64,000 nt of DNA from Actinoallomurus spadix (GCF_024055725.1 NZ_JAMXMX010000001.1:62001-126000), one strand, 5' to 3'. Positions 8,028-17,191 are shown, numbered from the stretch's first letter. Program-made: numbers and translations. The notes: generated from the letters alone by a model not told the origin.

Positions 8028-9049
8028 GCTCTCCCTCCGGGGAAGACCGAGGCGATCCGCTCCGCGGCCCGCTCGATGTCGGTGTCGGAGTGCTCACGGT
8101 GCACCACCAGCCGTACGAGGTCGGCGGTGATGGGCAGGCCCAGGACGCCGGCGCCGGCCAGCCGTTCGAGAGCCTCCTCGGCGGGCACGCCAGGGACCTG
8201 GAACAACGCCATGTTCGTCGGCCGGGGAATGGCGGACGTCTCGACGCCCGCGGATCCGGCCAGCGCGGCCCGCAGCGCGGCGGCCCGGCGGTGGTCCTCG
8301 GCGAGCTCGGGGAGACGGTCCAGCGCGACCAGGCCGGCGGCCGCCAGCACTCCGGCCTGATGAAGGGTCCCGCCGATCATCCGGCGGAAGTAGCGCGCCT
8401 CCTCGATCAGCTCGACCGGGCCGCACAGCAGGGATCCGGCCGGTGCGCCCAGCCCCTTGCAGAGCGAGAACGACACGGTGTCGGCGACGGCGGCCAGTTC
8501 CGCGGGCCGGCGGCCGAGGGCGACCGCGGCGTTGGCCAGGCGGGCGCCGTCGAGGTGGACCGCGGTTCCGGCGCGGCGGGCCGGTGCGGCCTGCCGGTGC
8601 GAGGACGCCTCGTCGAGGGCGTTCCCGCCGTACCGGTTGCTGGTGTTCTCCAGCCAGAGCAGCGCCGGACGGGGACCATCGGCCAGCGCGGCGGTCACGG
8701 CGTCCCCGTCGAGCTCGCCGTGGGGGTCCGGCACGGCCTGGACCCGTGCGCGGGCGAGCACCCGCGCGCCGTCGTTCTCGTAGTGGAGCAGGTGCGACTG
8801 CGCGCCGGCCACGACCGTCCCGCCGCCGGGGCCGATGCCGGCGAGGACCGCGAGCAGGTTGCTCATGGTCCCGCCGGCGGTGAAGAGCGCGGCCTTGGTG
8901 CCGAGCAGCCCGACGACGCGTTCCTCCAGTTCGAGGACGGTCGGATCGTCGCCGAAGCTGTCATCGCCGACCTCCGCTCGTGCCATCGCGGCGCGCATCC
9001 GGGGGTCCGGCGTCGTCCTCGTGTCGCTGCGCAGGTCGATGACGTCCAC
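8024..9049 (-). CDS. Threonine aldolase / beta-eliminating-lyase-type PLP enzyme
   Basis: 341 residues. MDVIDLRSDTRTTPDPRMRA, GDDSFGDDPTVLELE, AALFTAGGTMSNLLA and VHLDGARLANAAVALG are hallmarks of low-specificity L-threonine aldolases (fold-type I), and the PLP-lysine is in SFSLCKGLGAPAGS. The family splits or makes beta-hydroxy-alpha-amino acids, usually via glycine and an aldehyde. With an aldehyde dehydrogenase gene directly upstream and a PhyH oxygenase downstream, one reading is hydroxylation of a residue, retro-aldol cleavage and oxidation of the released aldehyde; the reverse, synthetic direction is equally possible. Confidence 0.85.
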   Translation of the reverse strand: MDVIDLRSDTRTTPDPRMRAAMARAEVGDDSFGDDPTVLELEERVVGLLGTKAALFTAGGTMSNLLAVLAGIGPGGGTVVAGAQSHLLHYENDGARVLARARVQAVPDPHGELDGDAVTAALADGPRPALLWLENTSNRYGGNALDEASSHRQAAPARRAGTAVHLDGARLANAAVALGRRPAELAAVADTVSFSLCKGLGAPAGSLLCGPVELIEEARYFRRMIGGTLHQAGVLAAAGLVALDRLPELAEDHRRAAALRAALAGSAGVETSAIPRPTNMALFQVPGVPAEEALERLAGAGVLGLPITADLVRLVVHREHSDTDIERAAERIASVFPGGRA

Positions 9050-9058
9050 ACCGCCCTC

Positions 9059-10507
9059 CTAGCCGTGCGCCAGGAAGACGGCCCGGGTCGCGGTGTACTG
9101 CTCCCGGGCGTGCACGCCGAGCTCCCTGCCGTAGCCGGACAGGCCGATGCCGCCCACGCTGATGTGCTCTTCCGTGTCGCCGTAGGTGTTGATCCACACC
9201 ATTCCGGCGCGGAGGTTACGGGCGGCGCGGTGCGCCTGGTGCAGGTCGCGGGTCCATAGGGACGCGGCGAGGCCGAACCGCGTGGCGGCGGCGAGCCGGA
9301 GCGCGTCGTCCGCCGAAGCGGCCTCGATGACCGGGAGCACCGGCCCGAAGACCTCTTCGCGAGCGATCGGCATGTCCGGGTGGATTCCGTCCAGGACGAG
9401 GGGAGCGACGTAGTAGCCGCCGCCGGACGGCTCGGCGCCGCGTGGTTCGACGACGCGTGCGCCGGCGGCGAGGGCCTGGTCGACCTGCCGCGTCCAGTGG
9501 TCTCGCGCCTCGGCGCTGACCAGTGGACCCAGCTCGGTGGCGGGGTCGAAGGCCGGGCCGATTCGCCGGGCCGCCGCGGCCCGGGCGACCTGCCGGGTGA
9601 ACGCCTCGCGCACCGGGCTCTCCACGATGAGCCGTCCGGCGGCGACGCACATCTGCCCGGTGTTGCCGGTGAACCCCTCGACCAGCGCCGCCGCGGCCGC
9701 GTCCAGGTCCGCGTCGGCGAGCACCACGAACGGGCTCACCCCGCCGAGCTCCAGGGAGACCGGCTTGATCCCCTCGGCGCACAGGGCCGCGACGTCGCGG
9801 CCCGCGGCGGTCGACCCGGTGAAGGAGACCGCCGCGATGTCGGGGTGGCGGCACAGGAGCCGGCCCGTCTCCGGCCCGCCCGTCACGACGGCCAGGACGC
9901 CCGGCGGCAGGCCGGCGTCGTGTGCCAGCTCCGCGAAGCGCAGCGCGGACAGCGGTGTCTCCTCCGCGGGTTTCAGGACGGCGGTGTTGCCGTACGCCAG
10001 CGCCGCCGCGACCTTCCAGACCGACAGGAGCAGTGGATAGTTCGACGGCGCGATCGCCGCGCACACGCCGAGCGGGGTCCGGTCGGTGTAGGCGAGCGTT
10101 CCCCCGGCCGACGGGTTGAGCTCGCCGGTGGGGCGCAACGGGGCGCCGGCGAAGTACCGCAGGGTGCGGACGGCGAAGACCATCTCGCCGCGGGCCTGGG
10201 CGAGCGGCTTGCCGGCGTTAAGCGCCTCCAGCTCCGTGAGCTCGCCGATGGCCCGTTCGACCTGGTCCGCGAGCGCGAGCAGGACGTCTTGCCGGTCCCG
10301 CGGGTGGCTCCCGGCCCAGGCGGGGAACGCCCGCACCGCCTCCGCGACGGCGGTGGCGACCTCCTCGCCGGACGCCTCGGCGAACTCGGCGATCGGCGTG
10401 CCGTACGACGGGTCGTACAGCACGCGGGACGGTCCCCGCGCCTTCTCGATCCGGCCGCGTACGGCCACGCCGCCGAGCCGGTCCAGCAGGCCGGGACGCG
10501 GTGTCAT
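9059..10507 (-). CDS. Aldehyde dehydrogenase (NAD(P)+-dependent, ALDH superfamily)
   Basis: 482 residues from ATG 10507 with GGAGGTGAG upstream. The catalytic Glu lies in SLELGGVSPFVVL and the Cys nucleophile in GNTGQMCVAAGRLIVE; coenzyme-binding AVSFTGSTAAGRDVA and the C-terminal EEVFGPVLPV are also clear. ALDHs oxidise aldehydes to acids; relatives of this length include betaine-aldehyde and succinate-semialdehyde dehydrogenases. Only nine bases separate it from the threonine-aldolase-like gene that follows in transcription order, so the two probably handle one aldehyde intermediate. Confidence 0.9.
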   Translation of the reverse strand: MTPRPGLLDRLGGVAVRGRIEKARGPSRVLYDPSYGTPIAEFAEASGEEVATAVAEAVRAFPAWAGSHPRDRQDVLLALADQVERAIGELTELEALNAGKPLAQARGEMVFAVRTLRYFAGAPLRPTGELNPSAGGTLAYTDRTPLGVCAAIAPSNYPLLLSVWKVAAALAYGNTAVLKPAEETPLSALRFAELAHDAGLPPGVLAVVTGGPETGRLLCRHPDIAAVSFTGSTAAGRDVAALCAEGIKPVSLELGGVSPFVVLADADLDAAAAALVEGFTGNTGQMCVAAGRLIVESPVREAFTRQVARAAAARRIGPAFDPATELGPLVSAEARDHWTRQVDQALAAGARVVEPRGAEPSGGGYYVAPLVLDGIHPDMPIAREEVFGPVLPVIEAASADDALRLAAATRFGLAASLWTRDLHQAHRAARNLRAGMVWINTYGDTEEHISVGGIGLSGYGRELGVHAREQYTATRAVFLAHG

Positions 10508-10560
10508 CTGCGTTCTCACCTCCGGGTGGAGCGGGTGGGATGGCCTTCGCCTGAAGGCCG

Positions 10561-11613
10561 TCAGGACATCGCTTCGGTGAGCGCGCCGAGGAACCACGCG
10601 CGGTCCAGGCCGACGCCGGTGCTGCTGAGCAGGGTCGCCTCGACGCCGCCGTGGGCGTAGACGGCCTGGAAGGGGCCGTACCGCTCGTCGATCCAGCCGA
10701 GCTGGACGTCGACGCCGCCCACGCGAACGGTGCCGCGCTCGCCGGGCTGGTCCTCGGGCTCGGCGGGGATCCGCAGACTCCCCCGTCCGCGTTCCTGGAC
10801 GATCACGCGCAGCTCGCGGCCCCGGTCCGGGCGGCCCGAGTAGACGGCCTCGACGTCCTCGCGGCCCTGGTCGTCGACGAACCGGGCCGCGCTGTCCAGG
10901 TCCAGCCCGCCGAGCGTCGCCGGCAGGCCGAGGCCGGTGATGAGCCGTTCCGCCGCCGCGCCGGTCGACCACCGGCTCTCGTGCGAGCGACGGCGGCGGA
11001 AGGTCCACAGTCCCACCGGGACGTTGACGGCGGCCGCGTCCGCACGGCGCGCCCAGTAGCTCAGCGCCGCGAACGGCGTCGCGGCGAACTCCGCGGCGAC
11101 CGCGGGATCGGCCGGCCGCAGCGCCCGGTACACGCCGAGGATCTCTTCCTCGGAGAAGGTCCCCGACAGGACGGACAGCTCCACCGTCGTACGGTCGATC
11201 CGGGCCGACGCGGCGGCGTTCTTCAGGTAGTCGGTGCCGAACCACACGACGTGGCGGTCGTCGACCGGGGCGGCGTGGGCCCGGCTCTCCCAGAGGCAGG
11301 GGTGGTCGAGGGCGGGAAAGGCCCAGTCGTACAGGAACTCCTTGACGCGGAGCCGGCGGCCGTCTCCGGCGATCTCGAACCGGTAGGCGGCGGGGTTGTT
11401 GTCGCTCCACGGGGTGTGACCTGACAGATGGTCCTCGAGCCGGCCCGGCGGGGCCTCCTTGCGGAGCGTGCCCGTCAGCAGCTCGCAGCCGGCGGGCACC
11501 CGGTCGGGGGTCCACACGACGAAGTTGCACCACTCCTGGGCCTGCTCCGGCGGCACCGCCGGGGGCCTGGCCGGGAGCTCCGCCGCGTCAGCGAGGGTCC
11601 GATGCTTCCACAC
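10561..11613 (-). CDS. Unrecognised cluster protein, 350 residues
   Basis: The start is GTG 11613, chosen because AAGGAGGT lies just upstream; it overlaps the end of the asparagine synthetase gene by 26 bp. A longer frame to a GTG at 11697 exists but has a poor start. The sequence is soluble, with no signal, cofactor motif or cysteine cluster. It has two halves, each with a Trp/aromatic beta-rich stretch: WCNFVVWTPDRVPAGCELL near residue 28 and RELRVIVQERGRGSL near 260, ending FQAVYAHGGVEATLLSS. I do not recognise a family. Being locked into the operon by overlap, it is probably required for the pathway, as an enzyme with unknown fold or a binding partner. Confidence 0.7.
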   Translation of the reverse strand: MWKHRTLADAAELPARPPAVPPEQAQEWCNFVVWTPDRVPAGCELLTGTLRKEAPPGRLEDHLSGHTPWSDNNPAAYRFEIAGDGRRLRVKEFLYDWAFPALDHPCLWESRAHAAPVDDRHVVWFGTDYLKNAAASARIDRTTVELSVLSGTFSEEEILGVYRALRPADPAVAAEFAATPFAALSYWARRADAAAVNVPVGLWTFRRRRSHESRWSTGAAAERLITGLGLPATLGGLDLDSAARFVDDQGREDVEAVYSGRPDRGRELRVIVQERGRGSLRIPAEPEDQPGERGTVRVGGVDVQLGWIDERYGPFQAVYAHGGVEATLLSSTGVGLDRAWFLGALTEAMS

Positions 11614-13429
11614 GCCCTTGACCTCCTTGTCGATGGGAAGAGACTCGAATCGGGGCCGTGCCGGCCGGCCGCGCGCGGAGCCCGTCGAGCCAGACACGGG
11701 CCGAGAACAGGAACATCAGCTCACCGATGCCCAGCTCGCCGAGCAGGGTTTCGTCCAGCCGCAGATCGTAGGGCAGACCGGTGTCGCGGACCAGCGCGAC
11801 GAGCCGGTCGCGGAAGGCCGGGTCGCCCGGTGACGGGAACCCCTTCTTCGGCCGGTTCAGGACACCGTCCGGCAGGAGGTGCCGCACCGCCTGCTTGAGG
11901 AAGGGCTTGACCGGCCCGGGCCCCTTCCGGTTCTTCACGTGCTCGGGCATGCCGAACGCGATCCCGGCGAGCGTGACGTCCTGGAAGGCCGGCCGGTCCT
12001 CCAGGGAGAACGCCGACGAGCAGGCGTCGACCATCTCGTTGACGTAGACGAGGAACCGGCGCATGAGGTGGTGACGGCCGCGCTTGTGGGGATCGAGCGT
12101 CTCCAGGTCGCGGTACGGGGCGAGGGTGCGCTCCCACACCAGGTCGGTGATGTCCCGTTCCGCCACGCCGAGCTGCACGGCCAGGGCGTCGAGCATGCGG
12201 TGCCAGCCGGGCCGTTCGTCCCGGTACAGGCGGGTGCGCAGGTAGTACTCGCCGTGGGTGTCGATCGGACGGGCCGGATCGGCGATCGGGAAGTAGCGGC
12301 CCTCCTGGTACCCCCACAGCTCGTCGGAGCCGTGCCCGGAGAACACCACGGTCCGGCGGTCCGCGGCGATGCGCTCGTACGTGCGGAACAGCGCGAGCTC
12401 GGCGCCGTGCAAGAACGGGCGCTGCAGATGCGGCGCGAGCCGCGCGCCGAGCGCGGCGACGTCGTCGACCCGGATGTCGCACAGGACCGGTTCGCGGCCA
12501 CCGCGGCGTGCCACTTCGACCGCGTACGGCACGTCCTCGTTCTGGCCCTCGTCGGCGCCCTCGTACCGGACGACGTACGGCGCCACGTCGCAGTCGAGGC
12601 GGCGCAGGGCTCCGAAGACCGCCGAGGAGTCGACCCCGCCGCTCACCACGGCGGCCATCGGGACGTCGGACGGCCGGCGTATCGCCACCGCGTCGTGGAA
12701 CGCCGCCCGCAGGACCTCCGGCGCGACCGGCTCCTCCCCGGCCGTGGGCGCCCAGTAGCGCCGCCGCCGCACCGAGGCGTCGCGTGGATCCACCACGAGG
12801 ATGTGCGCGGGCTCCAGCGAGTTCACGCCGGCGATCCACGTCCCGTCGTCGACCGCGTCCATCCGGACGTACGCCCGGTGCAGGAACGTGAGCGGCTCGA
12901 CGGCGGCCGCCAGCAGACCGGAGGCCAGCAGCGCGCCGATCTCCGAGGCGAACAGGAGCCCGCCGTCGGCCCGCGCCCAGACCAGGGGCTTGACGCCGAA
13001 GTGGTCACGGGCCAGCACGACCCGGCCGGTGCGGAGGTCGTGCCACGCCGCCGCGAACATGCCGTCGAGACCGGGCAGCGCGGCCTCGGACCGCTCGTAC
13101 ACGACCCGCAGGAACTCCTCGGTGTCGCAGCCGCCGCGCAGCGGCCACGCCCGTGCGCCCGCGGGGTTCCGGTCGCGGTACAGCTCCCCGTTGTAGACGA
13201 GCGTGACCCGGCCGTCCGGGCTGTGCATGGGCTGGCCCCCGGCGTCGCTGAGGTCGCGCACGGCCAGCCGGGTGGCGCCGAGCATGACCCGGCCGTCGGC
13301 CGAGACGTGGACGCCGTCGCCGTCCGGGCCGCGATGCCGCAGCGCCGCGGTCATCCGAGCGCCGAGCGCGGCGAGCCGGTCGCGATCGCGCGGCCCGTCG
13401 AGGCTGACGAAACCCGCTATCCCGCACAT
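11588..13429 (-). CDS. Glutamine-dependent asparagine synthetase family protein
   Basis: 613 residues from ATG 13429. MCGIAGFVSLDG places the Ntn-type nucleophile Cys at position 2, so the glutaminase domain should be active; NGELYRDRN follows. The synthetase domain has the PP-loop VVSGGVDSSAVFGAL and KRGRHHLMRRFLVYVNE further on. Lasso-peptide cyclases are relatives but lack the Cys2 glutaminase, and no lasso protease gene is present. The family adenylates a carboxylate and transfers ammonia, so this enzyme could make a carboxamide on a pathway intermediate, possibly a peptide carboxylate. Its start overlaps the esterase stop by 13 bp. It differs enough from housekeeping AsnB that a biosynthetic role is favoured. 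Confidence 0.85.
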   Translation of the reverse strand: MCGIAGFVSLDGPRDRDRLAALGARMTAALRHRGPDGDGVHVSADGRVMLGATRLAVRDLSDAGGQPMHSPDGRVTLVYNGELYRDRNPAGARAWPLRGGCDTEEFLRVVYERSEAALPGLDGMFAAAWHDLRTGRVVLARDHFGVKPLVWARADGGLLFASEIGALLASGLLAAAVEPLTFLHRAYVRMDAVDDGTWIAGVNSLEPAHILVVDPRDASVRRRRYWAPTAGEEPVAPEVLRAAFHDAVAIRRPSDVPMAAVVSGGVDSSAVFGALRRLDCDVAPYVVRYEGADEGQNEDVPYAVEVARRGGREPVLCDIRVDDVAALGARLAPHLQRPFLHGAELALFRTYERIAADRRTVVFSGHGSDELWGYQEGRYFPIADPARPIDTHGEYYLRTRLYRDERPGWHRMLDALAVQLGVAERDITDLVWERTLAPYRDLETLDPHKRGRHHLMRRFLVYVNEMVDACSSAFSLEDRPAFQDVTLAGIAFGMPEHVKNRKGPGPVKPFLKQAVRHLLPDGVLNRPKKGFPSPGDPAFRDRLVALVRDTGLPYDLRLDETLLGELGIGELMFLFSARVWLDGLRARPAGTAPIRVSSHRQGGQGRVEASDPR

Positions 13430-14439
13430 GACCCGCCCCAGTGCCGCCCGAGCACGGTCAGGGACCGCGCGAAGCGGTGCTCGATCCCGTGATGACCGCC
13501 GCCGTGCTCCTCGAACGTGTGCGGCACCCCGGCGTCGGTCAGCGCCGCGTCCAGGGCCCGCACTCCCCAGCGCATCCCGTACTCGTCGCGGCTCCCCACG
13601 TCGAGGAAGAAGCAGCCGAGCTCCCGGAGCGCGGGCGCCAGCCGGGTGGTGGCGCGCACCGGGTCGTGGGACAGCCAGGCCCGCCACACGTCGTCGCGGA
13701 ACCGGCCGGTGTCCGGGTCGCAGATGAAGGCGGCGGCGGGGTCGGACACGCCCTCGGGGGCGTAGCAGACGCCCATGGCGACCAGGCTCATCGCGACCAT
13801 GTACGGGGCGTCGAAGGGGCCCTCGTAACCGGGCCCGGTCAGCGCGCGGATCCCGCCGCGCTCCCGCAGCGTATCCAGGACGCGGGGCAGCAGCGACAGG
13901 TAGCAGTGCTCGAAGCCCGCGTCGGGCGTGTGCGCGATGACGTGCCCGAACACCCCTGGCCGCAGGGCCGCGGCCATGATCGCTCCATAGCCGCCGCTCG
14001 ACTTGCCCATCACCGCGCGGCCCCGGGCCGCGCGCACGGTGGGGAACCGCTCGTCGACCGCCGGCACGACCTCGTCGACCAGGTACCGCTGGTACGGCCC
14101 GCACATCGGCGCGTCGAGGTACTGCGACCCGCCGTACCGAGTCGTGCAGTCCGGCAGCACGACGTACGACGGCTGCAGGCGTCCCGCGTCGACCAGGCGG
14201 CCGACGATGCCGGGGAGCCCGTCGCCGAGCACGTGGTCGGCGAGGAGGCCGCGCCCGCGCGAGCCGTACCCGCTGAGGAGGTACACGACGGGCATCGGGC
14301 GCTCCGGCGGCTCCCGCGGGCCGAGCACGAGGATCTCGCGGCGGTGCGGATCGCCGAGGGGATTGCCGGCGAGCAGCGTGCTCTCGTGCTCGATCGTGAC
14401 GACGGTGTAGCCGCCCGGTCGGCGCACGTCCGCCGTCAT
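13417..14439 (-). CDS. Esterase D/PHB-depolymerase-like alpha/beta hydrolase
   Basis: 340 residues from ATG 14439, overlapping the preceding stop as ATGA. PMPVVYLLSGYGSRG is the beta-strand/oxyanion region; the nucleophile Ser sits in VMGKSSGGYGAIMAAAL and the His in EEHGGGHHGIEHRF. The family (esterase D, PF00756 type) hydrolyses esters, thioesters and acyl groups and includes mycolyl transferases. No signal peptide is seen, so it acts in the cytoplasm. Here it could release or trim a pathway intermediate. A longer upstream frame exists but runs antisense into the MBL-fold gene and is not supported. Confidence 0.85.
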   Translation of the reverse strand: MTADVRRPGGYTVVTIEHESTLLAGNPLGDPHRREILVLGPREPPERPMPVVYLLSGYGSRGRGLLADHVLGDGLPGIVGRLVDAGRLQPSYVVLPDCTTRYGGSQYLDAPMCGPYQRYLVDEVVPAVDERFPTVRAARGRAVMGKSSGGYGAIMAAALRPGVFGHVIAHTPDAGFEHCYLSLLPRVLDTLRERGGIRALTGPGYEGPFDAPYMVAMSLVAMGVCYAPEGVSDPAAAFICDPDTGRFRDDVWRAWLSHDPVRATTRLAPALRELGCFFLDVGSRDEYGMRWGVRALDAALTDAGVPHTFEEHGGGHHGIEHRFARSLTVLGRHWGGSCAG

Positions 14440-15800
14440 CGGCCGCTCCGTTCCAGCGCGGCGTTCACATGCCGGACGTACCACCGCGGGTCGTGGAAGA
14501 CGGCCGATAGCACCGCGCCGTTGCTCGCCCACAGCCCGTACGAGCTGCCGAACAGCAGTTCGGCGTCGAAGAGCGCCTGCAGCGTGGAGCCGGCGATCCG
14601 GGTGTAGCCCTCACCGGCGCCGGTCTCCCCGTCGAACGGCAGGACCCGGCCGCCGGCGAAGTCGAGCACGAAGTGCCGGGTGGCGCCGGCGTCCTCGGTG
14701 ACGCTCAGGACGTGCCCGTCGCCGTCGTCCACCGCGCGGTACCACAGCTCGGTGCCGACGAGATGGTCCATGAGCCGTCCCACCAACTCCGCGGTGGGTT
14801 CCCGCTGCGCGCCGACGCGGTCGTGTTCGGGGGAGAAGGCCGGGATCTTCGCGTCCGGGTCGAGCGTCACCTCCGCGAAGACGGAGGCGAAGTCGTACTC
14901 GGGGCCGGAGAGGGCGGCCTGCCCGCCCGCGACCTCCAGCGTCTGCCCGGGCCCCCACAGGGCGCCGGGCCGCCCGGTCTCCGTCAGCCGTTCGAGCGCC
15001 TGCCAGGGGGTGAACGGGAAGATCGCCTGGTTGCACCAGGAGAACTCGCCGTTCTCCCCGCCGACGCGCCAGCCGAACGAGGACGGGATGGTCAGCCGCG
15101 CGCCGACGGTCTCGACCCAGCGGTCGAAGTTGGCGCGTGCCCGCGCGCGCACCTCCTCGACCCCGCTCAGCGGGCGGCGCTCGGTGAGCACTCCCGGCGG
15201 CGCGATGCTGTGCGCCGGGATGAGGGCGACGTCGACGTCCGGGGCGTCCGGACCGGTGAGCCACGCCTGGGTGTCGGGATGCAGCACGGCGTCGCCGCAC
15301 AGCATCACCGTGGCGTCGGGGCCCTCCAGGAGGAGGGGCATCTCGGGGAAGGGCACGCGGGAGACCGACGTGCGCAGCCGCGTGCCGCCGAGCTGCACGG
15401 TGTCGCCCGGCTGGACGGCCGTCGAGCGGGTGAACCCGAGTCGGCGCAGCGTCCAGCCGATCGCCTGGTGGCCGAGGCCGGAGGCGGTCGGCCGCGGCCG
15501 GCCCGGACGCCGGGGCCAGACGCAGTGGGTCTCGGCGGCGCGCGCGGGCACCTCGTCGAAGTCCACCTCGGGGTCCTCCGACAGCAGCCGGAGGCTCGGG
15601 AAGTGGTGGTGGTCGAAGTGGTGGTGGCTGAACACGATGTGGTCGACGCCGTCGTCCAGGACGTCGAGCAGCCCGTCGGGCATGGCGGGCAGGCGCTCCC
15701 AGAAGCGGTCGAGCCGCTGGGTCAGCCAGGGGTCGATCAGGATCCGCTCGGATCCCGTCTCGACCAGCACCGCGGCGTGGCCGAACGTGGTGAGTCGCAT
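14436..15800 (-). CDS. Metallo-beta-lactamase-fold hydrolase
   Basis: 454 residues. MRLTTFGHAAVLVETGSERI and IDPWLT open the MBL fold, and the zinc motif HxHxDH is in FSHHHFDHHHFPSL; CGDAVLHPDTQAW supplies the later Asp. The C-terminal 150 residues (GEGYTRIAGSTLQALFDAEL) resemble an SCP2/sterol-carrier-like extension found in some UlaG-type MBL proteins. Such enzymes hydrolyse lactones, amides or phosphodiesters. It sits four bases after the third SUMF1-fold gene. A comparison with PqqB, another MBL-fold protein of a small-peptide pathway, is suggestive only. Confidence 0.8.
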   Translation of the reverse strand: MRLTTFGHAAVLVETGSERILIDPWLTQRLDRFWERLPAMPDGLLDVLDDGVDHIVFSHHHFDHHHFPSLRLLSEDPEVDFDEVPARAAETHCVWPRRPGRPRPTASGLGHQAIGWTLRRLGFTRSTAVQPGDTVQLGGTRLRTSVSRVPFPEMPLLLEGPDATVMLCGDAVLHPDTQAWLTGPDAPDVDVALIPAHSIAPPGVLTERRPLSGVEEVRARARANFDRWVETVGARLTIPSSFGWRVGGENGEFSWCNQAIFPFTPWQALERLTETGRPGALWGPGQTLEVAGGQAALSGPEYDFASVFAEVTLDPDAKIPAFSPEHDRVGAQREPTAELVGRLMDHLVGTELWYRAVDDGDGHVLSVTEDAGATRHFVLDFAGGRVLPFDGETGAGEGYTRIAGSTLQALFDAELLFGSSYGLWASNGAVLSAVFHDPRWYVRHVNAALERSGR

Positions 15801-15804
15801 CCGG

Positions 15805-17151
15805 TCAGCTCTCCGCCGGGTAGACGCAGCGGAACCCGATCTCGTTGTGCTTGTCGGTCAGCAGGTCCTTGCCGCGGTAGTACGTCGTCAGGCAGACCGG
15901 CGGGGAGGTCCAGGTGCCGCCGCGCAGGACGTAGAACGCCTCCCGGCGGTTCATGAACTCGACCGGGCGCAGGTGCCGGAAGAACGGGTCCAGGTCCGCG
16001 CGGGTGAAGAAGTTGGTGCGGGTCATCTCCCAGACGTTGCCCGCCATGTGAAGGAGGCCGTACGGGCTCGCGCCCTCCGGGAGGCTGTCCGCCGGCAGCA
16101 CCGGACGCTTCGGCACGTCCGTCGCCGTGACCTTGACGAGGAGGCTCTCGAGGTCCGCCAGGTCGTGGACCTCGGCCTCGAAGGCCCGCTCGACGTAGTT
16201 GGCGCGCGCGGGGTCCCAGTCGTTGCCCCAGGGGAAGACCCGCCCGTCGGTGCCCCGGGCGGCCTTCTCCCACTCGGCCTCGCTGGGCAGGCGGCCGCCC
16301 GCCCACTTGGCGAACGCCCAGGCGTCGTACCAGTCGATGCCGACGACCGGCATGCCGGGCGCGTTGAAGCGGGGATCGTGCCAGTGGACGGGCCGGTGGT
16401 CGCGGTGCTCCGGCTGGTCGGGATGGTCGAAGTCGGTGCTGTCGCCGATGTCCTGCAGGAAGCGGGCGTACCGCTCGTTCGTGACCGCGGTCCGGTCGAT
16501 GAGGAAGGCGGGCAGCTCGGCCGCGCGCAGCGGGTTGTCGGTGTCGTTCATCTGGAAGGGGCCGATCTCGCGCACGGTCGCTCCCGCGATGAACGGCCCG
16601 GCCGGCACGAGGACGACGTCGTCGCCGGCGCGCGGGCGGACCTCGGCCGCCCTGCGGAGGACCTCGCCGAAGTGCTCGTTCTCCAGCGCGCGCAGCTCGT
16701 CGGGGTCCTCGCTGCCGAAGATGGAGATCAGGGCCCGTTTGGTGAAGGCGGCGCCGCAGCCGACCGGCTTGCGGGCGTACCCCGGCTTGGTGAAGTTGCT
16801 CGGCCAGCCGGAGATCCGGATGAGGTCGCGTGCCGCGAGAGCGACGCGCTGCTCGCCGCAGACCCGGATCGCGGTGAAGGCGACCCAGTCGACCTCGTCG
16901 TGGGTGGCGGCCGCGATGGCCTCCTGCGCCGCCGGCCGGTCGGCGAACCGATCGCCGAGGATCCGCACGCACGCGGCGCGCACCGGCCACTCCGGGTGCC
17001 GCCGGGACAGGTCGCGAAGCCGATCGAGGTCGGCGGAACGGTCCAGCTCGGCTGTGATCCGCTCGATGCCGCGCCAGTACGCCTCGTCACTGCTGCCGTC
17101 GACCGCCAGTGCGCCGACGTCACCGCCGGAGAGGTCCTCCGCTGGCTCCAT
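15805..17151 (-). CDS. HEAT-like/SUMF1 (FGE-sulfatase fold) enzyme 3
   Basis: 448 residues from ATG 17151. A helical repeat N-terminus (RHPEWPVRAACVRILGDRF, about residues 40-120) precedes the SUMF1 domain: LVPAGPFIAGATV, IDRTAVTNERYARFL, HPDQPEHRDHRPVHWHDPRF, GIDWYDAWAFAKW, RLPSEAEWEKAARG, MAGNVWEMTRT, RGGTWTS and GKDLLTDKHNEIGFR. It is the paralogue of the protein at 2482, not of the one at 4664. The FGE Cys pair is absent (one Cys in PPVCLTTYYRG). It is the first enzyme gene of the minus operon, 95 bp after the 18-residue peptide, which makes that peptide its likeliest partner or substrate. Confidence 0.8.
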   Translation of the reverse strand: MEPAEDLSGGDVGALAVDGSSDEAYWRGIERITAELDRSADLDRLRDLSRRHPEWPVRAACVRILGDRFADRPAAQEAIAAATHDEVDWVAFTAIRVCGEQRVALAARDLIRISGWPSNFTKPGYARKPVGCGAAFTKRALISIFGSEDPDELRALENEHFGEVLRRAAEVRPRAGDDVVLVPAGPFIAGATVREIGPFQMNDTDNPLRAAELPAFLIDRTAVTNERYARFLQDIGDSTDFDHPDQPEHRDHRPVHWHDPRFNAPGMPVVGIDWYDAWAFAKWAGGRLPSEAEWEKAARGTDGRVFPWGNDWDPARANYVERAFEAEVHDLADLESLLVKVTATDVPKRPVLPADSLPEGASPYGLLHMAGNVWEMTRTNFFTRADLDPFFRHLRPVEFMNRREAFYVLRGGTWTSPPVCLTTYYRGKDLLTDKHNEIGFRCVYPAES

Positions 17152-17191
17152 GCGCCGTATTTCCTTCCGTGGGGTGGGGCCGGCCGGTGGG

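Noticed and set aside
11588-13429. Lasso-peptide cyclase reading of the asparagine synthetase
   Set aside because: The glutaminase Cys2 is retained and no leader-binding or transglutaminase-type protease gene accompanies it; the micro-peptides lack a lasso-type core.
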